From contig NZ_FOIK01000001.1 in assembly GCF_900111565.1 (NCBI RefSeq), positions 744,001 through 808,000 of the forward strand: DNA of 64,000 nt, given 5' to 3'. Position numbers and translations under genes: made by a program. Each line of letters opens with the position of its first letter. Positions within the stretch are counted from its first letter, which is position 1. Under the pieces are notes generated by a model. It was not told where the DNA came from. It saw only the letters and a list, made by a program, of their open reading frames with translations, and searched no databases. The stretch is from Paenibacillus sp. NFR01. GTDB lineage: Bacteria > Bacillota > Bacilli > Paenibacillales > Paenibacillaceae. Of the stretch, positions 42,830 to 51,180 are shown piece after piece.

Positions 42830-42967
42830 GGGGATACACTCCTTCATTATGACGTGACGTAATGAGAAAAGTATACTATACCGCCCCGCCATGCAGGGTG
42901 CCGCCGGGCAAACTCATGACAATTTTGCTAGAAGATGTGAGGGTATTGATATAAAAGGAGAATGGGA

Positions 42968-44608
42968 ATGAAGCTGAATTTGCGCACGTTTTTTACCGGC
43001 TTGTTTGCTTTGATTGCTGTACTGCTGACCGCTTTAACGCTGCTGATCGTCCATCGTCATGGGGACACCCTGATGGACAACGCCGGGCGTTCATTTGCGG
43101 TGTACGCGCAGGCCCTGGCCGAGGAGAGGGACCGACACGTCTGGGCAAATGCACGAGAGCTGGAACTTCTGTCACAGGCGGCGGTGTTTCGCGGACTTGC
43201 CGAGCCGGCCCGAATCGAAGACGCGTTGAATACGTTCCAGCGCAGCCTGCCTTACTTTGCGTGGACAGGGTATATCCGGGCGGCCGACGGAATCGTTGCC
43301 GCGGATACCGGTCATTTGCTGACCGGACAAGATCTCGGAAGTCAGCCGATTTACAAGGACGGGCTGCTTCAGACGATGATTCAAAGCGTTCAGCCGCAAC
43401 CGGATTTAGCGGGCGTCCTGCACCTGAACCCGGCACACCTGCCGCGTTTTATCGGGATCAGCCTGCCGGTGTACGGCAGCGATGGAGCAGTGGCGGGTGT
43501 GCTTGCCGCTTATACATACGCCAGCGATGCCGATTGGGAAGCGAGTGCGCAAAACCGGGAGAAGAAAACCGCGGCCACCCCGGACGACCGGGACATTCTG
43601 ATCATCCGGACCGCAGATGGTGCGGTGATTGAGGGCGGAACCATCTGGCTTGGCAGCAAGCTATCCGGTGACGTGCTTGCCGAAGCGAAGAAGCAGGGGA
43701 ACGGCTGGGTCGCAGATGAGGAAGCCGGGCAGAACAGTTATGTCAGCGGCTATGCCCTAAGCCAAGGCTACCGCGGTTACCAAGGTAAAGATGTTGCCAT
43801 CATCGTCCGCGAACCTCGATCGGCCGTGCTTGCCGGTCTGTACCGGCTGGAACGCTTCATCGCATTGTGCGGAGCTGCAGCCATGATCATTCTGGCGCTT
43901 CTGGGACGGATGATCGGGGGGAGTTTGGCCGCAGCGCTTGCTTCTTTGACCGGTTCGGCAGAACAGCTCGCCTGCGCTCCTGAGACGGTCAGCATTCCGC
44001 CGATGCGGATGCCCGAGCTGGAAGCGCTGGGGAACGCATTGCGCCTGTTGTCCGGCGGAAAGCCGGGCAGGGGGGAGTTGCGGCTGATACCGCTGACCGA
44101 TACAACGCTGCATGATCTGCTTACCGGACTTCCAAACCGCGAAGCGCTTGACGGCATCCTGGTTCAAGGGATGCAGAAAGCGCGGCAGAATAAATCATCG
44201 CTCAGCGTACTGCATTTGGATCTCGACGGATTTAAAAAGGTGAATGACGGACCCGGCTTTGCTGCGGGCGATTTATTGCTGAAGGAAGCGGCTCACCGGT
44301 TAGTAGGATGCATCCGCGATCACGAAATCGTCGCCAGGATCGGGGGGGATGAGTTTATTGTGGTGCTGAGCACATCGGCGGGCAAGCCGATGCAGGAAGC
44401 GGAGGTTGTGGCGAGCCGGATAATCGGGCGGCTCAATCAGCCTTACATGATCGACGGCAAATCCATTCAGGTGGGCTGCAGCATCGGTGCGGCGGTATGG
44501 TTGCCGGAAGGCCCGGACATCCGCGAGGTGCTTGAGCTTGCCGATGAGGCGTTGTTTATCTCCAAACGAAGCGGGCACAACCGGATTACCTTTGAAGCTA
44601 CAGGTTAA
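42968..44608 (+). CDS. Membrane-bound diguanylate cyclase (dCache-like GGDEF)
   Basis: A 546-residue signal protein. Two membrane segments (about 8-28 and 295-315) flank an extracellular Cache-like sensor (about 30-290). The C-terminal GGDEF domain (about 375-545) has the intact active-site RIGGDEF near 457; it makes c-di-GMP from two GTP. The usual ND-x-x-GH motif reads NDGPGFAAGD, so a histidine is missing there. No EAL domain is present. ATG at 42968 is chosen for GGAG spacing. Confidence 0.9.
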   Translation: MKLNLRTFFTGLFALIAVLLTALTLLIVHRHGDTLMDNAGRSFAVYAQALAEERDRHVWANARELELLSQAAVFRGLAEPARIEDALNTFQRSLPYFAWTGYIRAADGIVAADTGHLLTGQDLGSQPIYKDGLLQTMIQSVQPQPDLAGVLHLNPAHLPRFIGISLPVYGSDGAVAGVLAAYTYASDADWEASAQNREKKTAATPDDRDILIIRTADGAVIEGGTIWLGSKLSGDVLAEAKKQGNGWVADEEAGQNSYVSGYALSQGYRGYQGKDVAIIVREPRSAVLAGLYRLERFIALCGAAAMIILALLGRMIGGSLAAALASLTGSAEQLACAPETVSIPPMRMPELEALGNALRLLSGGKPGRGELRLIPLTDTTLHDLLTGLPNREALDGILVQGMQKARQNKSSLSVLHLDLDGFKKVNDGPGFAAGDLLLKEAAHRLVGCIRDHEIVARIGGDEFIVVLSTSAGKPMQEAEVVASRIIGRLNQPYMIDGKSIQVGCSIGAAVWLPEGPDIREVLELADEALFISKRSGHNRITFEATG

Positions 44609-44619
44609 ACGGAAATGAA

Positions 44620-44832
44620 GTGCTAGAGACAAGTTATGAATCTGTAAGAGTAATAGAAGCGAGATGCGATCCTCTGGTTATCGGGGAACGCATTTTTGCG
44701 TTTTTAGGCAATGCAGCTTTTCTGCTGAGCCTTTTGGGACATCTTTTTATTTCCGCCGGCGAACGGCGTTGCGCAGTTATATCAGGTAGCGATAGGGAGG
44801 CGCACAAGCCTTGCGAAATTCTGCAGCATTAA
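44620..44832 (+). CDS. Doubtful small membrane protein
   Basis: A GTG-initiated 70-residue frame with a single hydrophobic stretch (IFAFLGNAAFLLSLLGHLFISA) and a Cys/basic tail. It sits between the GGDEF gene and the lysis-like cassette. The Shine-Dalgarno is weak. I list it only because the membrane segment is convincing for its length; it may be a non-coding frame. Confidence 0.25.
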   Translation: MLETSYESVRVIEARCDPLVIGERIFAFLGNAAFLLSLLGHLFISAGERRCAVISGSDREAHKPCEILQH

Positions 44833-44855
44833 ATGTAGGAAAAGGATGTGATGAA

Positions 44856-45662
44856 ATGACGGCGTCCGAATTTATCGCAAAAATCGCTCCCTATGCGGTG
44901 GCGGACATGCAGCGGAGCCATATCGCGGCTTCTCTGACGATTGCCCAGGCGGCGCTCGAATCGGGCTTTGGCAGCAGCGGGCTGACGGTCAGGGCGGGCA
45001 ACCTTTTTGGCATTAAAGGCAGCGGCCCGGCCGGAAGCATTGCCATGAGAACAACGGAATACGTGAACGGAAAGGCCGTCCAGGTGACTGCGGCTTTCCG
45101 GGCCTATCATAACTGGGGCGAGTCTGTGGCGGATCATTCGGCGATCCTTGTCGGCGGAGTCTCCTGGAACCGCGGGCTTTACAGCAAAGCCATCGGTGTG
45201 GATGGAAAAACGGCGGCGAGGGAAATTGCCGCAGCAGGTTATGCGACCGATCCGAATTATGCGGCCAAGCTGATTCAAATGATGGATACGTATAACCTCT
45301 ATCAGTATGACGAAATTAAGGAGGATGACGAGATGTCGGCGGAAGATAAGCAAAGACTTACGGAGCTGGAGACGGAACTGGCGGAACTGCGGGTGCTGCT
45401 TGCCGGCCTGACGGTCAGCCGGGATACCTTGAAGACCGGGGTGCAGGAGCAAGGCTCGGCGATCAAAACTATAGGGGACCGGCTAGGGGCCCTGGAAAGC
45501 CGAAGTGTCCTGACGGCGATTCCGGCCTGGGCGGAACCGGCGGTAAATGCCGCGGTAGCCGCAGGCCTGCTGGATACGCCGACAGGCGGAAGCTACGACT
45601 TTTACCGGTTGTTAACGGTCCTGAACCGTGCGGGACTTCTCGTTACCGGAAAGGCGAGATGA
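44856..45662 (+). CDS. Glucosaminidase-domain endolysin-like protein
   Basis: A 268-residue peptidoglycan hydrolase. The N-terminal mannosyl-glycoprotein glucosaminidase domain (about 1-150) has SLTIAQAALESGFGSSGL with the catalytic Glu, GNLFGIKG, and FRAYHNWGESVADHSAIL, like FlgJ and phage endolysins. A coiled coil (about 165-220) and a short C-terminal helix follow. There is no signal peptide, as expected for an endolysin released through a holin. A holin-like gene follows by 6 bases. No phage structural gene flanks it. Confidence 0.85.
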   Translation: MTASEFIAKIAPYAVADMQRSHIAASLTIAQAALESGFGSSGLTVRAGNLFGIKGSGPAGSIAMRTTEYVNGKAVQVTAAFRAYHNWGESVADHSAILVGGVSWNRGLYSKAIGVDGKTAAREIAAAGYATDPNYAAKLIQMMDTYNLYQYDEIKEDDEMSAEDKQRLTELETELAELRVLLAGLTVSRDTLKTGVQEQGSAIKTIGDRLGALESRSVLTAIPAWAEPAVNAAVAAGLLDTPTGGSYDFYRLLTVLNRAGLLVTGKAR

Positions 45663-45668
45663 TGGAAG

Positions 45669-45950
45669 ATGGAGAATGAAGCGCTGAATCAGGTATTGAC
45701 CTTTGCCAGCGTGCTGTCCGTATTTGTCATGGCGCTTGTCCAATTGGTCAAAACAACGTTTGACCTCCCGCGCAATATCATACCCGCCATCGGCTTGGGG
45801 ATCGGGCTGCTGGTCGGTGCGGCGGCATTCCCGCTCACCGATCTGGGGCTGGCGTTGCGGCTCTGGGCCGGAGGGATCGCCGGACTGTCGGCGACGGGCT
45901 TATTCGAACTGGCATTCAACAAGCGGGACGGTACAACCAAAGGGCCGTAA
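45669..45950 (+). CDS. Holin-like small membrane protein
   Basis: A 93-residue protein with two or three hydrophobic segments (LTFASVLSVFVMALVQLV, AIGLGIGLLVGAAAFPL, LWAGGIAGLSATGLFELAF) and a short charged tail (NKRDGTTKGP). Size, topology and the adjacent endolysin fit a class I/II phage holin. The exact holin family is not assigned. ATG at 45669 lies 6 bases after the endolysin stop. Confidence 0.75.
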   Translation: MENEALNQVLTFASVLSVFVMALVQLVKTTFDLPRNIIPAIGLGIGLLVGAAAFPLTDLGLALRLWAGGIAGLSATGLFELAFNKRDGTTKGP

Positions 45951-46047
45951 AACAGAAAAGTTACGCATTTGCCGGAGGATAACCAACCAGTCCAATCCAT
46001 GGCACGCTAAATATACTAAGCATATAAGCAAGAAAGGAGGGAGATTC

Positions 46048-46470
46048 ATGAGCACATTTATTGATGCCCGCACTTCGCAGAACGCGAGCTACGGCAACTC
46101 GATCGCCATTCCGATTCTTGTCATCAATACACCGCAATTATTCGGCCAAATCGGACTTGTCACCACCGGCATTACGACCAATCCGCGGGTTCTGTTAAGC
46201 GGAACCGTGTCCCTTCAATTGCCGCTGGCACTTGTCGGAATTACGGTGACGGTGGTCAGAGGTACGCTGCCTACGGATCCGGTCGTGTACAGCGCCACAT
46301 CGACCTTTAGCCTTAGCGTTCTGGCGCCGCAGGTCATCTCGTTCTCTGCCGACGACTTCAATCCGCCGATTACCAGCCAGCTGACGTACACCGCATTCGT
46401 ATCTTCAAACCTGCTCGGAAGCGTACGGGTAGGTCCGGAAAGCTTTGACGGTATTCTCGTTTCAGACTAA
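46048..46470 (+). CDS. Unrecognised hydrophobic beta-rich protein
   Basis: A 140-residue protein without a signal peptide; it opens MSTFIDARTSQNASYGNSIA and ends RVGPESFDGILVSD. It is rich in Ile/Val/Thr with alternating strands, like a spore-coat, exosporium or phage-tail component. I do not recognise the family. AGGAGG eight bases before ATG at 46048 is a strong site. A terminator follows directly. The frame at 45703-46470 upstream is a reading through another gene. Confidence 0.6.
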   Translation: MSTFIDARTSQNASYGNSIAIPILVINTPQLFGQIGLVTTGITTNPRVLLSGTVSLQLPLALVGITVTVVRGTLPTDPVVYSATSTFSLSVLAPQVISFSADDFNPPITSQLTYTAFVSSNLLGSVRVGPESFDGILVSD

Positions 46471-46476
46471 ACCATA

Positions 46477-46519
46477 AGGCATCCACCTTTAAAGTTCCCG
46501 GGCTGGATGCCTTCTTTTA
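46477..46519 (+). terminator. Terminator after the 46 kb beta-rich gene
   Basis: AAGGCATCCA...TGGATGCCTT then CTTTT. Confidence 0.8.
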
Positions 46520-46625
46520 CAGGACGAAATAGTCGCGCCCTAAAGTATGCCATTTCGCCCAAACTGACTGTGCCCCGGATACATAAGCTATCGTGTAGTG
46601 ATCATCAAAAAGGAGGTCATTTCTC

Positions 46626-46763
46626 ATGGGTGCAGATTGCGGTTACGTCAGCCCTGCAAACGTTGGTCCGGTGAACCCCGTTGTTAGTCCCTTTACATCT
46701 ACCGGCGCGATTCTGGTTCTTTATATCCTGCTGGTTATCATCCTGAGCGCCTGCTTCATCTAG
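46626..46763 (+). CDS. YjcZ-like tiny sporulation membrane protein
   Basis: A 45-residue protein too short for default gene finding. AAAGGAGG lies 9 bases before ATG at 46626. After a Cys/Pro/Val-rich start, one hydrophobic helix (ILVLYILLVIILSACFI) ends the protein, the layout of YjcZ-family sporulation peptides. A terminator follows. The codon pattern and Shine-Dalgarno make it convincing. Confidence 0.8.
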   Translation: MGADCGYVSPANVGPVNPVVSPFTSTGAILVLYILLVIILSACFI

Positions 46764-46776
46764 GGATTGTTCCTGC

Positions 46777-46828
46777 AAAAGCGCGTGTCCCGGCCCGAAC
46801 GCCGCGGAACGCGCTTTTCTTTTTTTGC
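46777..46828 (+). terminator. Terminator after the YjcZ-like gene
   Basis: AAAAGCGCG...CGCGCTTTT followed by CTTTTTTT. Confidence 0.88.
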
Positions 46829-46932
46829 GGCAGCTGCATTTTCTCATTCACAGTCCCCTCTCTCTCCAGCATACAATACGTTACGGGCGCACAAAGTCTG
46901 TTTGAAGACCGGACAGGGGAGGAAGAAAGGGT

Positions 46933-47241
46933 ATGGCCGCTCCCGGAAAAAAGAAAACGAGCGCCAAACGTACTTCAGCCGCCTCTGCGCTAAATAAAAA
47001 CAAAGGGCTTGAAGCGACCGTCGCCGCGCTTTTGTTGACCGGAAAACTGAGAGTGGATTCATTTCAGGTGTTTCGAGATGCTTCTCTTGTTGTCGGCCTG
47101 GTCGGAAAATATAATACGCTGAACGGATCCGCCAACAACAACGTCGATAAAATCGTCAGCTTTATGAATGAAAACAGCGGGATCACCGTGAGCGATCTGA
47201 TGGATGCCGTGAAGAAAAAAATGAACGACGACAATGATTAA
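46933..47241 (+). CDS. Hypothetical basic-to-acidic small protein
   Basis: A 102-residue protein not recognised. It has a Lys/Ala/Ser-rich N-terminus (GKKKTSAKRTSAASALNKNK), then LEATVAALLLTGKL, and an acidic C-terminal helix ending KKKMNDDND. A GGGGAGG site precedes ATG at 46933. It is co-oriented with the YjcZ-like genes and 21 bases upstream of the next tiny gene, suggesting one spore- or surface-related unit. Confidence 0.6.
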   Translation: MAAPGKKKTSAKRTSAASALNKNKGLEATVAALLLTGKLRVDSFQVFRDASLVVGLVGKYNTLNGSANNNVDKIVSFMNENSGITVSDLMDAVKKKMNDDND

Positions 47242-47262
47242 GTCCGCAAAGAGGTGGCTTGA

Positions 47263-47382
47263 ATGGAAGATTTCGACGGAGAAGGATTCGCGGGAGGCAT
47301 TTTGCTGGTTCTTGCGATTGCACTGCTCCTCTTTGGCTCGGAGGATATCCAGAATCTTACCGCTGCACCGACAAGCGACTAG
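47263..47382 (+). CDS. Second tiny YjcZ-like membrane protein
   Basis: A 39-residue protein with an acidic start (MEDFDGEGFAGG), one hydrophobic helix (ILLVLAIALLLFG) and an acidic tail. GAGGTGG lies upstream of ATG at 47263. It belongs to the same tiny single-helix class as the 46.6 kb gene but with a different end. A terminator follows. Confidence 0.72.
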   Translation: MEDFDGEGFAGGILLVLAIALLLFGSEDIQNLTAAPTSD

Positions 47383-47411
47383 GTTGCTAATGCCGGTCAG
47401 GCAAAAAAAAA

Positions 47412-47438
47412 TCGAGGCTCCCTTTCGGGAGCCTCTTT
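47412..47438 (+). terminator. Terminator after the small-protein cluster
   Basis: GAGGCTCCC-TTTC-GGGAGCCTC then TTTC; A-run upstream. Confidence 0.82.
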
Positions 47439-47669
47439 CATGGGAGAGGAGAAACCGGACGAAGAGCTTATGGGGAAACGTAAGCCTGCTCCGCGGTTGT
47501 CTACGACATTTTTTGATGTCGATAATTACAGGATGTCCGCCTCTTTGCGGTCTTATACATCGGTTGGACAATCTTTTTATTTCAATCGGCAATTGTGGTA
47601 CGATAGGCTAAGACTTGTGCGCCTACATGGGCATAATTCACTAACAGAGAGATTAAGCAGGTGATGACG

Positions 47670-48269
47670 GTGAGAGTGGTATCGGGAAGCGCAAAGGGCA
47701 GACCGCTGCGCAGTGTACCCGGAAACGGGACAAGGCCGACGACCGACAAGGTGAAGGAAGCGGTATTCAGCATGATCGGGCCTTATTTTGAAGGCGGAGA
47801 GGCGCTGGATCTGTTCGCCGGGACAGGCGGGCTGGGCATTGAGGCGCTGAGCCGGGGGATGGACAAGGCCGTATTTGTCGATATGGAGCCGAAGAGCATC
47901 GAGACGGTGAAAGCCAATCTGAAGGCGGTCAAGCTGGAGGCGCAGGCAGAGGTTTACCGCAACGATGCATCGCGCGCGCTTGGAGCGCTGGAGAAACGGG
48001 GACGGGCATTTGATCTGGTGTTTCTGGATCCGCCCTACAGATTGAAGCATGGAGCAGAACTGATGCTGGCGATGGTTGAAAAAGGGCTGCTGAGACCCGG
48101 TGCGCTTATTGTGCTGGAGCATGAATCGGGTTACGGCTACCCGGAGGACATTCCGGGCTTTAGCCAGCTGCGCAAGGCAGTATACGGCGAGACCGCTGTC
48201 GCCATCTATAAATATGATACGAAACAAGCCGAAGACGGCGGGGAGGATAACGATGAGCCTGCAAATTAG
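47670..48269 (+). CDS. rsmD: 16S rRNA m2G966 methyltransferase
   Basis: A 199-residue methyltransferase that modifies guanine 966 of 16S rRNA. It has RVVSGSAKGRPL, the substrate loop RPTTDKVKEAVFSMI, SAM motif LDLFAGTGGLGIEALSRG, and the catalytic LDPPY motif. GTG at 47670 is chosen because AGGTG lies 6 bases upstream and the conserved start is M-R-V; GTG at 47661 and ATG at 47664 are alternatives. It overlaps coaD by 17 bases, the usual rsmD-coaD pair. Confidence 0.94.
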   Translation: MRVVSGSAKGRPLRSVPGNGTRPTTDKVKEAVFSMIGPYFEGGEALDLFAGTGGLGIEALSRGMDKAVFVDMEPKSIETVKANLKAVKLEAQAEVYRNDASRALGALEKRGRAFDLVFLDPPYRLKHGAELMLAMVEKGLLRPGALIVLEHESGYGYPEDIPGFSQLRKAVYGETAVAIYKYDTKQAEDGGEDNDEPAN

Positions 48270-48771
48270 AAAAGAGCGTGTCGCCATATATCCGGGGAGC
48301 TTCGATCCCGTCACCCTGGGACATATGGATATCATCCAGCGGGCGGGCAAGCAGTTTGACCGGCTTATCGTTGCGGTATTGAACAATTTAAGCAAAAATC
48401 CGCTGTTTTCAGTAGAGGAACGTACGGAACTGTTGCGGCAGGCTACGGCGGATCTGCCCAATGTCGAGGTCGACAGCTTCCGGGATCTGCTGGTCAATTA
48501 CGTGCGGCAAAAGGATGCGCAGGTAATCGTACGCGGTATCCGCACAGTAACCGATTTTGAATACGAACTGCAGAACGCATCGATCAATCACAGCTTGAGT
48601 CCCGATGCGGAGACGATTTTCATGATGACGAACCCGAAATATTCCTATCTCAGCTCCAGCGTGGTCAAAGAAATCGCCCATTTCGGCGGCAACGTCTCCG
48701 ACTTTGTCACACCGGAAGTCGAACAGGCGATGATGCGCAAGTTCAACCGGCTGGACGGCGGCGGTAAATAA
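48253..48771 (+). CDS. coaD: Phosphopantetheine adenylyltransferase
   Basis: A 172-residue nucleotidyl transferase in coenzyme A synthesis that joins ATP and 4'-phosphopantetheine. It has YPGSFDPVTLGHMDII (the T/HxGH motif), VRGIRTVTDFEYE and the C-terminal SSSVVKEIA. ATG at 48253 follows GGGAGG. It is co-translated with rsmD and its 3' end overlaps the convergent ylbJ by 29 bases. Confidence 0.97.
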   Translation: MSLQIRKERVAIYPGSFDPVTLGHMDIIQRAGKQFDRLIVAVLNNLSKNPLFSVEERTELLRQATADLPNVEVDSFRDLLVNYVRQKDAQVIVRGIRTVTDFEYELQNASINHSLSPDAETIFMMTNPKYSYLSSSVVKEIAHFGGNVSDFVTPEVEQAMMRKFNRLDGGGK

Positions 48772-49999
48772 CATACACGATTGCAGAGAGTAGCGTTAGC
48801 CCAATCAGAAGCATGGCCTGCAGCCCAAGGAGCCCGGGAATAAAGCTCCATAAATTGCCCGCTTGCGTCCGGACGGAGACATCCGCGCCGGCGGACGCCG
48901 GTAGCGCCTGCGTCCCGGCGGCGGATAAGGACTTCCAGCAGAGCGGCGTCAGTGCAAAAGCGTACAGCGCATGCAGCGCGCGCTGCACGGCGAACGGGCG
49001 CAGCGCGGCATTCGCCGGCCGCAGCGCCGTGACCGCCTGCAGCTGGGCGCAAATGCCGCTCCAGCCGAGGGCTGCGGACATCAGCGCGAGTGTGAGGGCG
49101 CTTGTCGATGGCTGAGTGGTGGCCGGAAGCGGGCTAACGGCCAGCGCATTTGCGCCGAGGTGCATTTCCAGCAGCGCAGGGCCAAGGGCTGCAGGAAGCA
49201 GCGGCAGCAGCGCGCCGAGGATGTTGACGGCGACGGCGAAGATGATAATGAAGCCGCCGACGACCATGAGCCGCGCCACGGCGGCGGTGACGGATTCGCC
49301 CAGCAGCTTGCCGAAGCTGCGGCCGTCGGCGGCCCGCGCATCCGCCGCAGCCTGGTGCATGCGCGCCGGCAGCGAGGCGCGGGTCCGCCCCCGCGGCGTT
49401 TGGCCGGCCGCGGCTGAACCCGGCGCTGCGGGATCGGCTCCGCCGGCCGGAGCCGGGGCGGCTTGCCGCGGCAGCCGCGCCGCCGTGACGCCCGCCAGGA
49501 GCCCGGCGGCCCAGTGCACGCCCAGCAGCACATAGCCCGCCTCCGGGCTGTGCAGCAGCCCCGTCCCGATCACGATGACGATCGTGACGGGGCTGGCAAA
49601 GTGGGCTAGCGAGGCCAGCCGGGCGGCAGCGTCTGCGGTAACGCCGCCTTGCTTGTGCAGCTTCGCGGCGCTCTCCGCGCCCGCCGGGAATCCGGCGGTC
49701 AGACCCAGCGCCAGCGTCCAGCCTCCGGCGCCGGGCAGCCGAAAGAGCCGGGTCATCAGCGGTGACAGCAGGACGCCGAGCGCGTGGACGAAACCGGAAG
49801 CGGACAGCATTTCCGAGAGGATGAGAAACGGCAGGAGCGCCGGAAAGACCAGCGTCCACCACAGCTTGACGCCCTGCAGGGAGGCCGCGAAGGAGGATTC
49901 CGGCGCAAGGATAATCGAGACGGCAAGCAGGATCGCGAGCGCGCCGGACAGCAGCGGGAGCGCGCTTGCGGCGGTCCGTTTTATTTTAAAGAGATTCAT
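48743..49999 (-). CDS. ylbJ: Sporulation integral membrane protein YlbJ
   Basis: A 418-residue membrane protein of the nucleoside-recognition (Gate) family required for spore cortex formation. It has LPFLILSEMLSASGFVHALG, GLTAGFPAGAESAAKL and FASPVTIVIVIGTGLL, with about eight membrane segments. A 60-residue Pro/Ala/Gly-rich insertion (about residues 180-240) and an extreme GC stretch in the gene are unusual. ATG at 49999 has GAGGTG 9 bases upstream. The position between coaD and the PDZ protease matches Bacillus order. Confidence 0.9.
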   Translation of the reverse strand: MNLFKIKRTAASALPLLSGALAILLAVSIILAPESSFAASLQGVKLWWTLVFPALLPFLILSEMLSASGFVHALGVLLSPLMTRLFRLPGAGGWTLALGLTAGFPAGAESAAKLHKQGGVTADAAARLASLAHFASPVTIVIVIGTGLLHSPEAGYVLLGVHWAAGLLAGVTAARLPRQAAPAPAGGADPAAPGSAAAGQTPRGRTRASLPARMHQAAADARAADGRSFGKLLGESVTAAVARLMVVGGFIIIFAVAVNILGALLPLLPAALGPALLEMHLGANALAVSPLPATTQPSTSALTLALMSAALGWSGICAQLQAVTALRPANAALRPFAVQRALHALYAFALTPLCWKSLSAAGTQALPASAGADVSVRTQAGNLWSFIPGLLGLQAMLLIGLTLLSAIVYVIYRRRPAG

Positions 50000-50151
50000 G
50001 TTCGGCATCACCTCATCATAACTTAGGACAAACGGCAGAGCTTGTTTACAACTTATGCGTCAAGGGCTGCCGTCATGCCATGCAAGCCGTTCATGCCATA
50101 GCAGTAATCAAAACCAGCGGCTCCGGGAAAGAAGGGACGGATTTGGGAACC

Positions 50152-51180
50152 ATGAAACGCCGGGCGGGCTTCCGGGTCTTCGCCTATTTGTTTACGTTTA
50201 TCGTCATCCTGTATGTTGCCGTTTTTATGAATACGCCATATATCGTGTATCAGCCGGGGAGTGCCTCCGAGGTTGCGCCGATGATCAAAGTGGAGAATGC
50301 CGATCCGGAGGAAAAAGGCGTCTTCATGATGACGACGGTGTCGGCAAGCTACGCCAATGTCGCGCTCCTGGTCGCTTCGTTATTTAATCCAAACAGCGAG
50401 ATCATCAGCAAGGAGACGCGGCTTCAGGACAAAACGGTGCAGGAATACGCCGCCCAGCAGGTCTACTATATGAGCAGCTCGCAGTCTTCGGCCGTAGAAT
50501 CGGCGTACCGCGCGGCGGGAGTGCCTTATGCGGATGTCATCGATTATCTGTTCGTCTTTTCCGTGCCGGATACGGCCAACAAGGGGCAGTTCAAGCCCGG
50601 CGACAAGATCATCAGCGTCGATGGAAAAACGGTGCCGGATCCCGCGGCGCTGTCTACGCTGCTCTCCGGATACCATGTCGGCGATAAGGTTACTGTCCGG
50701 CTGCACCGCGGAGACAAGGAATTGTCCGAGCAGGTGGCGCTGGTAGAAGTCAAGGACAAAGCAGATAGCCCGGCGCGGCCGGGGTTAGGCGTTATGATCG
50801 GGGCTGTACAGAAGGTTGAGCCGGAGCAAAAGGGCAAAGCGGTAAGCTTCGCGAGTACGGATGTCGGCGGCCCGTCGGCCGGCCTCATGTTTACGCTGGA
50901 GATCTATAACCGGCTGACGCCGGGCGATTTGACGAAGGGCCACCGGATCGCCGGAACGGGAACGATGGATGCCGACGGCAATGTCGGAGCGATCGGCGGC
51001 GTGAAGCATAAGATTGTCGCGGCCGACCGCAAACATGCGGAAATCTTTTTTGTGCCGGAGAAAAATTACGAGGAAGCGAAAAAGAAGGCCGATCAGATCG
51101 GCACCGACATGAAGCTGGTCAAGGTCAAGACGCTGGATGACGCGCTGGCCTACCTGAAGGAACTGCCGGTCACCCCATGA
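50152..51180 (+). CDS. PDZ-Lon membrane protease (SepM/YlbL-like)
   Basis: A 342-residue protein with an N-terminal membrane segment (about 7-28), a PDZ domain (about 130-205, GDKIISVDGK) and a C-terminal Lon-type protease domain. The Ser/Lys dyad is visible as GGPSAG (Ser) and GGVKHK (Lys). Homologues are YlbL of Bacillus and SepM of streptococci, which trim a signal peptide. ATG at 50152 has only a weak site. The gene converges on tmcAL with an 11-base overlap. Confidence 0.9.
   Translation: MKRRAGFRVFAYLFTFIVILYVAVFMNTPYIVYQPGSASEVAPMIKVENADPEEKGVFMMTTVSASYANVALLVASLFNPNSEIISKETRLQDKTVQEYAAQQVYYMSSSQSSAVESAYRAAGVPYADVIDYLFVFSVPDTANKGQFKPGDKIISVDGKTVPDPAALSTLLSGYHVGDKVTVRLHRGDKELSEQVALVEVKDKADSPARPGLGVMIGAVQKVEPEQKGKAVSFASTDVGGPSAGLMFTLEIYNRLTPGDLTKGHRIAGTGTMDADGNVGAIGGVKHKIVAADRKHAEIFFVPEKNYEEAKKKADQIGTDMKLVKVKTLDDALAYLKELPVTP

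Noticed and set aside
44856..47382. Complete prophage
   Set aside because: Only lysis-like genes are seen; there is no integrase, terminase, capsid or tail gene and no att-like flanking repeat.
47440..47664. 74-codon frame before rsmD
   Set aside because: It starts within the terminator tail, has no ribosome site and overlaps the rsmD promoter area.
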